Source: Candidatus Latescibacterota bacterium (GTDB lineage: Bacteria > Latescibacterota > Latescibacteria > Latescibacterales > Latescibacteraceae). From it: 34,836 nt of DNA. The stretch is taken from positions 1 to 34,836 of the forward strand of contig JAFGMP010000261.1 of NCBI GenBank assembly GCA_016927495.1. Reading direction: 5' to 3'. Below, piece by piece: positions 15,509 to 25,143 of this stretch (positions are counted from its first letter, which is position 1; every line of letters begins with the position of its first letter). The notes beneath the pieces are model-generated. The model made no database searches, had not been told where the DNA came from, and saw only the letters and a program-made list of their open reading frames with translations. Both the position numbers and the translations under genes were made by a program.

Positions 15509-16930
15509 ATGAAAAACAAAGAGATGATCCAAAGTATGCCGGTTACATTACTCATGGCTGTATTTTTTTATGTGACTTTATGTTGTGTTGAAGTTTTTGC
15601 CGCAGAAAATCCTTTGAACTGGAACTCCTCATGGACAAAATACCAAACTGTTTTCGTTCAGGAAACAGCGGGACATGACCGTACAATCGAACCGGTTGAA
15701 ATTGAAGTGAAATATTTTCAGCCTATGGCATCAAAAGATACAACGGGAATCGAGGATGCTGTCCGCCGTGAGTTGCGAGTAGTTCACTATACGAATAGAA
15801 AAAAATGGGAAGAAATTCCCTGCCAGATCTATGATGTTCGCACTTATCACTGGAACAGAAGGACAGAGAAACCTGAGGTTATGGTAAGAGTTCGTGTGGT
15901 TTTTATGGCAACGGTACCGGCAAATATGACTGAAACATATTATATATGTTATGGAAATCCGAATGCCCCCGAGCCGGACTACAAGTCCGCGTTGAACATA
16001 AGCGGTGATGGTGTCAGTTATACTATCGAAAATGAATTTTTCCAGATGAAAACCGATGATAAATCAGGCCAGATAGATACTATTTCCCTTAAATTTTCCG
16101 GAAATCCCTCGTTCAGTTTCAAAAGTGGCAATATGCATTGGAATCCTGATTTTATGTATGTGCCCGAAGATTTTCCCACAACATGGTTCAAGTGGTTTTA
16201 CGCTCATAATTTCGAAAACCCGCCATATACGTTAGAATCGGGGCCTGTTTTCTTTTCTATCAGGCGAAGCCAGCTTGTTCCCGGGCAGGATATAGCTTTT
16301 ATGGATGTCTATTACCGTTTTTATCCCGGTATTCCGTACTTTTTTATGGAATCGACCATAGAAGTAAAAAAGAGATGTCATACTCTTGCGATTCGTAATG
16401 ACGAAATCGCATTCGGTTCGGAAGATTTCACTCATGCCGGCTGGCGCAACAAAACTCCCGATATGATAGAAAGTCATGTCGGAGAAATTGGCTCGGTTGA
16501 TATCTATAATGCCGCACGCTCAGGAAATCATATACTTGGAAGCGCTCTTCCTCCCAACATTGCATGGATAAGCATGTGCCATATCGACAAAGGGTACGGG
16601 GTGGGCAGTATTCGTCTGGACTGGGAAAACAAAAATGTTCTTACCGGTGAACCATCACCGTTGTACAATTCCCATACGGTTATCAGCGAACATAACGGGG
16701 GACTGTACTGGTTCAGGAGTCTTGTCTATCCGCTTCGTGACGATTATGATGCGCTGGGGTGGGATGCCGATGACTGGCGAGACGCCTGCGTGGATATTCC
16801 GGAAGGGGCATCGTATTACGAAAAAAACGCATATATGTTTTATGAATGGACAAGCGAAAAAAAATTCGAACCGGTAGACAATCTATGGATACAGCTTAAA
16901 AATCCTCTTGTGGTCACTTTGAGACCATGA
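15509..16930 (+). CDS. Secreted protein resembling polysaccharide lyase/hydrolase accessory families
   Basis: A 473-residue protein with a signal peptide (hydrophobic about residues 11-32, AxA-like cleavage near FAA). The middle contains a segment of the kind seen in galactose-mutarotase-like beta-supersandwich domains (YTIENEFFQMKTDDKSGQID, about 172-191). Many Trp and aromatic residues follow. I cannot assign a CAZy family. The N-terminal third resembles rhamnogalacturonan-processing (YetA/PcRGLX-like) proteins only loosely. It lies 36 bases after the first secreted-protein gene, so both probably act on the same extracellular glycan. Confidence 0.55.
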   Translation: MKNKEMIQSMPVTLLMAVFFYVTLCCVEVFAAENPLNWNSSWTKYQTVFVQETAGHDRTIEPVEIEVKYFQPMASKDTTGIEDAVRRELRVVHYTNRKKWEEIPCQIYDVRTYHWNRRTEKPEVMVRVRVVFMATVPANMTETYYICYGNPNAPEPDYKSALNISGDGVSYTIENEFFQMKTDDKSGQIDTISLKFSGNPSFSFKSGNMHWNPDFMYVPEDFPTTWFKWFYAHNFENPPYTLESGPVFFSIRRSQLVPGQDIAFMDVYYRFYPGIPYFFMESTIEVKKRCHTLAIRNDEIAFGSEDFTHAGWRNKTPDMIESHVGEIGSVDIYNAARSGNHILGSALPPNIAWISMCHIDKGYGVGSIRLDWENKNVLTGEPSPLYNSHTVISEHNGGLYWFRSLVYPLRDDYDALGWDADDWRDACVDIPEGASYYEKNAYMFYEWTSEKKFEPVDNLWIQLKNPLVVTLRP

Positions 16931-16978
16931 TAGATCAACTTTATGTCGGTTTAATAATGAAAAACCGGGAGTTTTATT

Positions 16979-17836
16979 ATGAAAAAAATCATCCATTTAT
17001 TTATTACGGTTTGGTTACTCTTGCTTACATTATGTTTATTGTTTGTCCAGGGATGCAGTAAAGACAGCATAACGAATACTGCTGATATCGTCGATGCGCC
17101 TGAGATTCCTCCCAAGTCATCTTTCATAATAGATTTCGATAGTTTCCCTATCGCAAGAAATACAACGGAAACTATTAAAAAAAGTTTTCTGCGATCGGAA
17201 ATGCAATCTTATAAGAATTGGGAATGGTCTGCAGGTAATGTACTTGTCTGGAATACACTATTGACGGTGACATTGGCTGTACCGGTGGCATCCTTTGTCG
17301 AATCGTTCAATCATGACCCGAAACTGCAAATGGACGGTACATGGATATGGCCTTACAGTTTTATCGTTTTCGGACAGTCATATTCTGCCGAGCTGCATGC
17401 AAAACTGGATACAGAGGGAATTCAGTGGGATATGTACATAACAAGACAGAATGTGTATGATGATTTTCACTGGTATACCGGACGGTCGAATCTTTTCACA
17501 ACAGACGGCTATTGGGTATTGTATAAAAAACCCGAAGATCCTGTGCCCATACTCAGGATTGAATGGGACCGTGATATGACAAATAATTCGACAAACATCA
17601 AATATATCAATGTCATTCCTGACAATCCGGCAAACGGCAGCTATATCTATTATAGCATTACCGATGAAATACCCTATGATGCCTATTATGACATTTATTT
17701 AAGTGAAAGTAATAATAGTACCAATATCATGTGGAATCGCTCAACCAAAGAGGGTAGGGTAAACGATGTTCTGCATTTTGAAAATGATGCCTGGCATTGC
17801 TGGAACACGCAACTCGAGGATATAGAATGCCCATGA
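16979..17836 (+). CDS. Lipoprotein of unknown function
   Basis: A 285-residue protein with a lipoprotein signal ending in VQGC (C26). The mature part has no recognisable motif. It is rich in Trp, Tyr and Asn, with segments such as WIWPYSFIVFGQSYSAELHA and DDFHWYTGRSN. It is likely attached to the inner leaflet of the outer membrane. A GGGAG ribosome-binding site is present. It is 48 bases after the preceding gene and 75 bases before the second double-glycine peptide. Confidence 0.6.
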   Translation: MKKIIHLFITVWLLLLTLCLLFVQGCSKDSITNTADIVDAPEIPPKSSFIIDFDSFPIARNTTETIKKSFLRSEMQSYKNWEWSAGNVLVWNTLLTVTLAVPVASFVESFNHDPKLQMDGTWIWPYSFIVFGQSYSAELHAKLDTEGIQWDMYITRQNVYDDFHWYTGRSNLFTTDGYWVLYKKPEDPVPILRIEWDRDMTNNSTNIKYINVIPDNPANGSYIYYSITDEIPYDAYYDIYLSESNNSTNIMWNRSTKEGRVNDVLHFENDAWHCWNTQLEDIECP

Positions 17837-17911
17837 AATGCTTGTTACCCGGCAAGAAATGCAAAATGTATCTTTGCTTTATTCCAATAAAATTATATCC
17901 GAGAAATTATC

Positions 17912-18130
17912 ATGTCACGAATTAAAATTCTCGATCTTTCTGAAGATTCAGAAATTTCAAAAGAAGCTTTAAAACAGATTCGGGGCGGTATAATTTTTTT
18001 TGATAAACATACTGATCCTAACAATACCAATGACCGTTATGCTAATGCTGAAACAGATTATCTTTTGTGTCGGATAGAATATTATCAGGGGCTTACTTAT
18101 CTTGCAACAAATTTAAATTATTATGACTAA
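17912..18130 (+). CDS. Double-glycine leader peptide 2 (72 residues)
   Basis: The leader MSRIKILDLS to KQIRGG has the Gly-Gly pair at exactly residues 25-26, as in the peptide at 13760, and 14 of 26 residues are identical. The predicted 46-residue core is quite different: Asn-, Tyr- and Thr-rich with a single Cys (residue 53). A conserved leader with a variable core is typical of exported or modified peptide families handled by a shared transporter or enzyme. It follows the lipoprotein gene and probably uses the promoter at 14721. The ribosome-binding site (GAGAAA) is weaker than that of peptide 1. Function is unknown. Confidence 0.75.
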   Translation: MSRIKILDLSEDSEISKEALKQIRGGIIFFDKHTDPNNTNDRYANAETDYLLCRIEYYQGLTYLATNLNYYD

Positions 18131-18245
18131 GAATAAATGCTAAGGCATAAAAAACTTACAGAAAATGAACACATATTCTTCTAAAGTTTTTGTCCGATAT
18201 TTTATATATCCTTTTATTGCTCCATAACATTACACTGATTTAATG

Positions 18246-18527
18246 TTATTCTTTGTATCCGATTGTAAACATGCTCTCCAGGTCATGTCGGGAATAAACT
18301 TTGAATGCAATAAATGTTTCGGATGTTTTAATTCCACCAACCTTAAGTAAATGGCCCGTTACAAGTTCGGCGAGAGCATCGTTGTCTTTTGCACGTATCA
18401 CGGCTATAAGATCAATTTTTCCGCCTACCGAATAAACTTCCGAAACATGTTCCATTTCGGCTATCTGTTCTGCAACTGTGTTAATTTTATCTCGTTCAAC
18501 TGTTAATTGTACGACTGCGGTTACCAT
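18246..18527 (-). CDS. Stand-alone Lrp/AsnC ligand-binding (RAM) domain protein
   Basis: 93 residues covering only the C-terminal alpha-beta effector domain of Lrp/AsnC regulators (VYSVGGKIDLIAVIRAKDND is the core), without the helix-turn-helix. Such SraA/TTHA0845-like proteins form multimers that bind amino acids, and their targets are mostly unknown. GGAG lies in front of the ATG. It is followed by an intergenic space and the leader-peptide run on the opposite strand. Confidence 0.85.
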   Translation of the reverse strand: MVTAVVQLTVERDKINTVAEQIAEMEHVSEVYSVGGKIDLIAVIRAKDNDALAELVTGHLLKVGGIKTSETFIAFKVYSRHDLESMFTIGYKE

Positions 18528-18603
18528 TTTTTACTCCTTTTCAATACAATTTTACAATCTGAATCCTCAGTTTATCGCTTCGGGTTCGCTATATTAGTGA
18601 TAA

Positions 18604-18792
18604 TCAGGATTTTATTGCATCCAGTTTATCCAGGATTTTTTGCAGAAGTACATTTGTTTTTATCGATTCGTTTCTGATTTTAAAAACGAAAAACGGTAGC
18701 AGGACTGATAAAATGGCAAGAGTAACGACAAAAAGAAAAAATAAAATATACATAACTAACATTACAATTCCCGGAACACCACTAATGTTCAT
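18604..18792 (-). CDS. Small single-span membrane protein (62 residues)
   Basis: A hydrophobic span at about residues 8-38 followed by a short charged amphipathic helix (KIRNESIKTNVLLQKILDKL). It has an AAAGGA ribosome-binding site seven bases before the ATG. No family is recognised. It resembles small membrane subunits or DUF-type helper proteins. Confidence 0.6.
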   Translation of the reverse strand: MNISGVPGIVMLVMYILFFLFVVTLAILSVLLPFFVFKIRNESIKTNVLLQKILDKLDAIKS

Positions 18793-18859
18793 GGTTTTAT
18801 CCTTTCGTAATGAGTTTTCTATTTAATGTATTACTTTACACACATAGCTTGAATTTATT

Positions 18860-21800
18860 TTAACGGTACTGAAGTAATATTTCACCGCGACCTCTGGAAA
18901 GTTTTATTTCGAATTCATTTTTATCGCTGAATGACCACTTTTTAAACGGTTTATCATTCACCAACACCTGTTTCGGTTTTATGTCGAGAAGTAATTTTAT
19001 TTGTATCGTTTCAGAAGCCGACCATTTGATCCTTCCTTGTGTGCCTTCTGTGTATTCGACCGAAACAGGTTTATCGGCGCTGAACAATGTATTTCCGTTA
19101 ACAGCAATATGTGAAACTCGCATAGCTTTGTAACCGTTGTCAGTTTCAAAATATATGAGAGCATCTGTGTTGACCGATGTATCGGTGTACTTTTTTCCGC
19201 ACGATGTATTGATGTAATAATCACACCCATTCGCCGTAACTATACAATGGTCAGACTTATTCGTGCAAGTTAGTGAATTGTTCAGTGTTTCATCGGTAGA
19301 GAGAAGATTAACGAAAGTTGTGCCTCCATTACCATTTCCGATATCTGTGGAGAGTTGGAGGAAACCGCGAGCTTTCATGTTTTCCTGGCGTTTATCTCTT
19401 ATTTCGTTTAATGTCATGGGGCGCCGCATAATTCCGGCAAGGTACTTTACGGGTGCGAGTGTGTTTATAGTGAGTGTTCCGGACGGTCGTGTAATGAATG
19501 CTTTTCTGTCAGTGATAGAAATATCTTCCATAAATGGTGCGTGAAAAATCAGGTCAACAGTTTTGGCAGAGGAATTTCCTATAGCTTCATCGATGAGAAT
19601 AGCTGTACGTGGTTCAATAAATAAAATGTTTCGTCTAAGAAGTTTCATTTTATTTTTATAAATGGGATCAAGCCGACCCGAAACGAAAGCGCCGCCTTTA
19701 AGCTCGAGAAAATCGGTAGTAGAAGCATAATTTTTCCATGACGGCACGTCATGTAAAAAGTCCCCGGCGCGCTGACTTTCGGGATTACCATCCACAAGGA
19801 TACAGTTATGACCGCCTGCCTGTGTGACAAGTTTCTGGTACCAGAGATCATCGTAATAATCCGAGCGCCCCATTTCGCCGAGAAAGTTTTCACCATTGTC
19901 ACAGAGGAAAAATGTACCCTGGTCAAAGTGCTGATGGTTGACGAACGGACCACAGCGGAAAATGAGAGCGAAATCCTTATGACTGAAACCGCTTCTTAAT
20001 ATAGTTGTACCGATATCCTCAAAAAACATGGTTTTCGGTAAATCATCGGGAGGTTTACCTTCGATAGTATCACCGGCAAAGAACAGATCACGTTCTGTAG
20101 TACCTGGATTGAGGTCATAGAGCCATTTTAGATAGGGATCATTGTATTTACCAAGCAGATATACGGTATTTCCTAAACTGAGATAGCTGTCACTACCGAA
20201 CAGCATAAGGTTTTCATATCCATCGCCAAATGTATAAATTTGTTTTGTTTCAGGATCCATCTGGTAGAGCATGAAGTAATGACTTTTGGCAATTTTTTCA
20301 GGAAATCTCACATCGAACATGCGTCCCAAAACCGCCATGGATTTTGTCAGACCATGAAGAGTATGTATATAATAGAGTGAACCTTCCCCGTAAGCGCCAT
20401 TTTCATCAAATGGATCGCAGGCGATTTCACCCAGTTTAAGAATAGAACCGGTAAGATACGGTTCGAGGTCCTGAGGTTTGTAATCTCCTAACAGTGCAAC
20501 CGAGCAGAGTATGCTCCCGGCAGTTACATCGCATATCCAGTTTGATGTTTTGGATGACACCCAGTTGTCCTTTACATATTCTTCGTAAACCGACTGTATA
20601 CCTTTAGAATAAAGAGCATCTGCGACTGCTGTACGTTCCGCAGGGGTAAATCTGTCATATATGAAATCGTACCCAAGCGCCAGGTCGGTTAAAAACAGAC
20701 CGGTTATATAATAGGAGTGTTTTCCCTGATTAAGAATATGAGGAGGGACATAAGCAGGCCAACCGGCAACTTTCAGAAGAGCTTTCCGGGCAGCATCACC
20801 GGCTGCACTATCACCCGTCATACCGTATACGACTGCATTATCCCGAATATACTGCTGCGGCAAACGCAATGCGCTTCCGAAGTCTCCGAACACAGGCAGC
20901 CAGTGAACTTCATTAAATGCGTCGAATTTGTAGTTAAAATCCTCAATCTTATTGTCAGACCGTGCGTTACGGGCACGTTTTTGGATTTCTTCCCAGACAT
21001 ATTTAGGATGGCCTGAGGTGGTTTTTGCCATGATATCCGGTATATCTTCTGAGGATATAAATAATTTCGGATGAAGATGAGGCGCATCTTTTTTACTCAC
21101 AAGAAAAACGAGGTTCGTTGTAAAAGAGTCATCGGTATTGTCAGTGGGGGAGAGCGTTGCCCGCCAAAATCCCGGTCCCAATCCATTATTTGAATCTGTG
21201 AGTTGTATAGTACATGTCAGAATGTCGCCGGTTCGTTTCATGATGAATGATTTAGTGTCTGTACCAGTCAGTGCACGAGATATTTTGACCGTTACCGATT
21301 TGACATCGATGGGAGGACTACCTGAAATAGTGATTGATTCTCCTTCGCGGAAATGTGTTCCGGCAATGAAATCAGACCATTCATCAAGTTTGTGAACCTG
21401 AGGTTCATTGAAACTCCAGTGTAACTGGCGCATCCCGTTGATTTTAATATCATCCAGACCGAATCGCAAAAGAGTTTCGGGATCGGCATTGGGACATACA
21501 GCCATAAAAGCTACGGCTGTTATTTTTTTTATCGAACCATCGTGAATTATCTCGCTGAAATGTATTGTATTATCATGCCATACCCGAGTTTCGGAAGACT
21601 TAACTAAAAGTTCCGCCATGGTACTGTCCGAAAATCCGAACCGTACTCTTATGCCTTCAGTACCCCGGTAACTTTTAATATATGACCGGAATGTAAGAAC
21701 ACTGACATCGGTAACATATAAATCGAGCAGCTTTCGGACGCCAAATTCATAATCAATTTCATAATTCGGTGTGATTTCACGGTATAATGCTCTGTTTTTA

Positions 21801-22009
21801 ATATCTTTTACATTATGGAGCGGTTTTACCTGAATGGAGGGGTCATATGCCGTGTCCTGCGCCGGAGGATAGGATGCCCATGGGCCGACCGAACCTTTCT
21901 CAAAGTTCTCGTAATATGTATAAGGCGCCAGCACAGGTTCCGAAAAAGAACTGAAAGAAAATGCTGCAATCATTACAAAACACACTACGGCCAGACTGAC
22001 CTTTTTCAT
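18860..22009 (-). CDS. Large secreted heparinase II/III-like polysaccharide lyase
   Basis: About 1049 residues from the ATG at 22009, chosen because the signal peptide MKKVSLAVVCFVMIAAFSF starts there. A longer frame begins at 22048. The N-terminal part is beta-rich (about 1-280). An alpha-toroid domain with aromatic-rich helices follows (around YFITGL, YDFIYDRFTPAER). The C-terminal beta-sandwich has the heparinase motif NHQHFDQGTFFL and GGHNCILVDG. These enzymes cleave uronic-acid-containing glycans by beta-elimination. The exact substrate is unclear. It is probably monocistronic and is transcribed away from the ATP-grasp genes. Confidence 0.8.
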   Translation of the reverse strand: MKKVSLAVVCFVMIAAFSFSSFSEPVLAPYTYYENFEKGSVGPWASYPPAQDTAYDPSIQVKPLHNVKDIKNRALYREITPNYEIDYEFGVRKLLDLYVTDVSVLTFRSYIKSYRGTEGIRVRFGFSDSTMAELLVKSSETRVWHDNTIHFSEIIHDGSIKKITAVAFMAVCPNADPETLLRFGLDDIKINGMRQLHWSFNEPQVHKLDEWSDFIAGTHFREGESITISGSPPIDVKSVTVKISRALTGTDTKSFIMKRTGDILTCTIQLTDSNNGLGPGFWRATLSPTDNTDDSFTTNLVFLVSKKDAPHLHPKLFISSEDIPDIMAKTTSGHPKYVWEEIQKRARNARSDNKIEDFNYKFDAFNEVHWLPVFGDFGSALRLPQQYIRDNAVVYGMTGDSAAGDAARKALLKVAGWPAYVPPHILNQGKHSYYITGLFLTDLALGYDFIYDRFTPAERTAVADALYSKGIQSVYEEYVKDNWVSSKTSNWICDVTAGSILCSVALLGDYKPQDLEPYLTGSILKLGEIACDPFDENGAYGEGSLYYIHTLHGLTKSMAVLGRMFDVRFPEKIAKSHYFMLYQMDPETKQIYTFGDGYENLMLFGSDSYLSLGNTVYLLGKYNDPYLKWLYDLNPGTTERDLFFAGDTIEGKPPDDLPKTMFFEDIGTTILRSGFSHKDFALIFRCGPFVNHQHFDQGTFFLCDNGENFLGEMGRSDYYDDLWYQKLVTQAGGHNCILVDGNPESQRAGDFLHDVPSWKNYASTTDFLELKGGAFVSGRLDPIYKNKMKLLRRNILFIEPRTAILIDEAIGNSSAKTVDLIFHAPFMEDISITDRKAFITRPSGTLTINTLAPVKYLAGIMRRPMTLNEIRDKRQENMKARGFLQLSTDIGNGNGGTTFVNLLSTDETLNNSLTCTNKSDHCIVTANGCDYYINTSCGKKYTDTSVNTDALIYFETDNGYKAMRVSHIAVNGNTLFSADKPVSVEYTEGTQGRIKWSASETIQIKLLLDIKPKQVLVNDKPFKKWSFSDKNEFEIKLSRGRGEILLQYR

Positions 22010-22097
22010 GACTGCACCATTGCCAATGAAAGTGAGAATACAGTTCATTCAGATATCCAGTGAATAAACTATTGACTTATCCGTTAATCAAACTGTT

Positions 22098-23003
22098 TTA
22101 AGTATAGGAATAAACTTTAACGATATCAATAAGGTGTTTTGTTATTGATTGAATGTATTCATCCGGTACTCCATCGTGTGCTTTGGATTTTAATCTGAGA
22201 TCGATCTGATCATTAACATAATCAACAACGACAAAAAGGCAATCTGATGTTAAAGCAATCTCGGTAGAAAAAAGTTCCAGATTACATACATCGGCAATTG
22301 TAGAAGTTACATCGCGTAATTGAGTAAGATTGTATAGACTCTCTTCATCTGGTGTTAAAGGAATGTAGATATGCGTGTGTGGATCCCACCAACTCAGGTA
22401 AATCTGGCCTGTGCAGCTAATCACACGAAACCATGCCGGCCTTATGCCAAGTTGTACAGGATAAACATGCGCCTGGAGCAGGTAAGTATCATCCGGTTTT
22501 ACCCGGCGAGCAATTAAAACCTGATTGAATGTCGTTGCTTCCCTAGTTATACCCTCCCCGCCTCCGCCATGAGCCGGTTTGATGAAAAAACTTTTTCCGA
22601 GCGGACTCAAATCTATTTCATCGATCTCCGGTTGTTCCTCATAGGGCGGTATTATTATCGTGTACGGTGTGTGCACACCAGCGGTTATTAACTCCAGATG
22701 CATGGTTGCTTTGTTCCATGTCCTATACGCGCGCTCATATGCGTTTGGTCGATAAACATTATGGTCTCGCGCCCATTGATCAACCTGAATAAAACGCTTG
22801 TCGGTATCAGATGCACGATCAAAGAATACTCTGAAAGTAATCCGGTCATCGTTCAACAGATTTTGAAAGTCTGTCAGATTTTCCGGCGTTACCTGAACAA
22901 TTGAAAGTCCGTTTGTATGGCACAATTCGTTTAATTTACATACAAAATCAGCGTCATATTCCCAGTTCCATGCAATGCAAAAATCGTAATTATTTATTTT
23001 CAT
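22098..23003 (-). CDS. ATP-grasp family ligase
   Basis: 301 residues. The nucleotide-binding glycine loop is IKPAHGGGGEGI (141-152) and the metal-binding segment near the C-terminus reads VVVDYVNDQIDLRLKS. It lies eight bases downstream of the methyltransferase/ATP-grasp fusion gene on the same strand, so the two are almost certainly coexpressed. ATP-grasp enzymes form amide or ester bonds between a carboxylate and an amine via acyl-phosphate. Two in a row, plus a methyltransferase, suggest assembly of a small modified peptide or amino-acid conjugate (inference). No strong ribosome-binding site is present, consistent with translational coupling. Confidence 0.75.
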   Translation of the reverse strand: MKINNYDFCIAWNWEYDADFVCKLNELCHTNGLSIVQVTPENLTDFQNLLNDDRITFRVFFDRASDTDKRFIQVDQWARDHNVYRPNAYERAYRTWNKATMHLELITAGVHTPYTIIIPPYEEQPEIDEIDLSPLGKSFFIKPAHGGGGEGITREATTFNQVLIARRVKPDDTYLLQAHVYPVQLGIRPAWFRVISCTGQIYLSWWDPHTHIYIPLTPDEESLYNLTQLRDVTSTIADVCNLELFSTEIALTSDCLFVVVDYVNDQIDLRLKSKAHDGVPDEYIQSITKHLIDIVKVYSYT

Positions 23004-23011
23004 AGTTTATA

Positions 23012-24934
23012 TTATTGAGCGGCAATACGTTCCTGTGCTGCCTCAAGTATTAATCTTAAGAGGTCCGCATACCGCAGATCATCCCATCCAGCCATTATAT
23101 TCATTTTACCATCCCAGCACCAACCCGGGTTAGGATTGACTTCAAGAAGTTTTATCATGCCCTGCTCATCGGCACGGTAATCAAAACGTGCATAGTCACA
23201 GCACCCGAGCCGTTCGAATAGCATGCTTGAATAATCAATAAGCCGGCGTTGTTTATCATCACTAAGAACAGCTTTCTTATATGATACCTGATTCCAGTAA
23301 GGAGAATCCGGGTGCCATTTTGATTCATAACCAAGAATCGGGGGTAGTTTATTATCGAGAGCGGAATAATCAACCTCGAGAGGACACAATATTTTGGAGG
23401 TTAATCCGGGATTTCCGATTATACCTATCGAGTATTCCTGACCCGTTAAAAACTCCTGAACGAGTATCGAGCGCTGACCGTAGGTATTACGAATCCAATC
23501 GATATAGTCTAAGAGTTCCATGGTGTTTGAAACCACCGCATCTTTAGTGATACCCATGCTGCTGTCACCAAAATTTGGTTTGACAAGAGCAGGAAAGGTT
23601 GCCGGTAATGTAACCGCAAGGTCTTCATGTCCAAGATAAGATTCCAATGGAACAGGTATTTCCAGAGATTCTGCGACAGCCCTTGTCAGGTTTTTGTCGT
23701 AGCAAAGGCCAAGGCATGACGGTCCGGCTCCGGTATATGGAATTTCGAGCATTTCGAGCATTGTCGGGATATGCAGTTCCTTAAAAGGATCATTTCTGAA
23801 ACCTTCATCACAGAGATTGAAAGCAAAATCCGGCGGATTCATCATCAATGATTTGAGGAGTTTCTGATGGTTGTCAATATATGTAAAATTATACTCGTCA
23901 ATTTCCTCAAGGGCTTGTTTAAGTCTGTTTACCGTTTCAAAATCTTCCTCATTAAATCTGCCGTCAACTTTAACACGGTCGGGTAATGTTGGATCACCCA
24001 GAAGTACAGTGACTTCGGTATATAATGGTGCCGATTTACGTTGAGCTTTTACTTTTCTTTTCGGAGCCTGGGCTGTGAGAATCAGGCGGTGGGCCATCAT
24101 ACCAAGATCCTGGCCTCTTGTGGAATCCGATTGAAATGTTTTGTGAAAACGGATCATACGGTATCCGCAGGATTCGAGAACATCGTAAATCTGATCGCGT
24201 GTGTAAAGACGTTCTGCGTAAAATTGGTCGGCAATTACACCTTTTTCCGCATGGCTGATCAACTCACGTGTTACTATACGGTCTTTATCCTGAGTCAGCG
24301 CTCGTTCACGGCAAACGAAATGATTTTTGTCTATCCATTCCCACGATCTGTTTTCAAAGTTGCCGTGCATCCATTCTCCGTCGACAATATCCAGAACTAT
24401 TACACCGTTAGGTACAAGCAGTTGTGCCACATTATTCAGAAGAGCCTCATCATCATCTTTTTGTTCAAAATATCCGAATGAGTTACCGAGTATCATCACG
24501 CAGTGAAAATGCTGCCCTTGAAGACGAAACTTACGGGCATCACCTTCATGGAATGAAACCGGTAAATTTTCAGTTTTAGCCCTTTTTCGTGCAAGACGTA
24601 TCAGATACCGTGAACGATCAACACCCGCAACATGACGAAATCCCCGTCTACCCAGTTCCAGTGAATGGCGGCCTTGCCCGCAGCACAGGTCGAGTATAAA
24701 ATCATTAGGTTCAAGTGCAGTAACGGTACTGACTAAATCAACTTCACGTATGGTATTTTCAGGATTTTCGACAACATCGCCATCTGTTTTAAGATATAGC
24801 GAGTTGAATAATGTTTTCCACCAATCGGATGGAAGGTGACGCTCGAGGTCAGAAACGGGTCCCCATGTTCTGGTTAATACAGGATTATTTTTCGGAGGTT
24901 TTTTCTTTTCAGATGCTTTTGATTTTTTATTCAT
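23012..24934 (-). CDS. Fusion: SAM-dependent methyltransferase plus D-Ala-D-Ala-ligase-like ATP-grasp
   Basis: 640 residues. The N-terminal half (about 1-295) is a class I methyltransferase with motif I LDLCCGQGRHS (81-91) and AGVDRS. After a basic linker (about 296-312, KRKVKAQRKS), the C-terminal half is an ATP-grasp protein like D-alanine-D-alanine ligase: YDKNLTRAVAESLEIPVP, LVKPNFGDSSMGI, VQEFLTGQEYSIGI, and the metal-binding end LLEVNPNPGW. It is not a housekeeping Ddl, because it is fused and lacks a cell-wall operon context. It probably activates and joins amino-acid-like substrates and methylates them. The product is unknown. Confidence 0.82.
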   Translation of the reverse strand: MNKKSKASEKKKPPKNNPVLTRTWGPVSDLERHLPSDWWKTLFNSLYLKTDGDVVENPENTIREVDLVSTVTALEPNDFILDLCCGQGRHSLELGRRGFRHVAGVDRSRYLIRLARKRAKTENLPVSFHEGDARKFRLQGQHFHCVMILGNSFGYFEQKDDDEALLNNVAQLLVPNGVIVLDIVDGEWMHGNFENRSWEWIDKNHFVCRERALTQDKDRIVTRELISHAEKGVIADQFYAERLYTRDQIYDVLESCGYRMIRFHKTFQSDSTRGQDLGMMAHRLILTAQAPKRKVKAQRKSAPLYTEVTVLLGDPTLPDRVKVDGRFNEEDFETVNRLKQALEEIDEYNFTYIDNHQKLLKSLMMNPPDFAFNLCDEGFRNDPFKELHIPTMLEMLEIPYTGAGPSCLGLCYDKNLTRAVAESLEIPVPLESYLGHEDLAVTLPATFPALVKPNFGDSSMGITKDAVVSNTMELLDYIDWIRNTYGQRSILVQEFLTGQEYSIGIIGNPGLTSKILCPLEVDYSALDNKLPPILGYESKWHPDSPYWNQVSYKKAVLSDDKQRRLIDYSSMLFERLGCCDYARFDYRADEQGMIKLLEVNPNPGWCWDGKMNIMAGWDDLRYADLLRLILEAAQERIAAQ

Positions 24935-25105
24935 CGTAGATTGCCTTAAGTTATATAGAGAATTTGCGATTAAATGAAAAAATGATTGTGATTATACTAT
25001 ATTTTGTTGAATTGTACAAGATAAAAAATTATAACATTTTTAAAAAATAAAACAAATAAAAAATGATTTGTTTCAAACAACAAATATACCGGGATTGATC
25101 TGAAG
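24935..25105. other. AT-rich intergenic region
   Basis: With the terminator and the flagellin 3' flank this makes 307 bases without a gene (24935-25241). Apart from the terminator at 25106-25143, nothing is recognised. Confidence 0.4.
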
Positions 25106-25143
25106 AAACAAAGCTCCCCGTTTTGTAAAGGGGAGCCTTGTTT
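25106..25143 (-). terminator. Terminator downstream of flagellin
   Basis: AAACAA (25106-25111) and GCTCCCC (25113-25119) pair with TTGTTT (25138-25143) and GGGGAGC (25130-25136), leaving one mismatch. Read on the minus strand, the stem is followed by a partial T tract. It lies about 100 bases after the flagellin stop. Confidence 0.7.
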
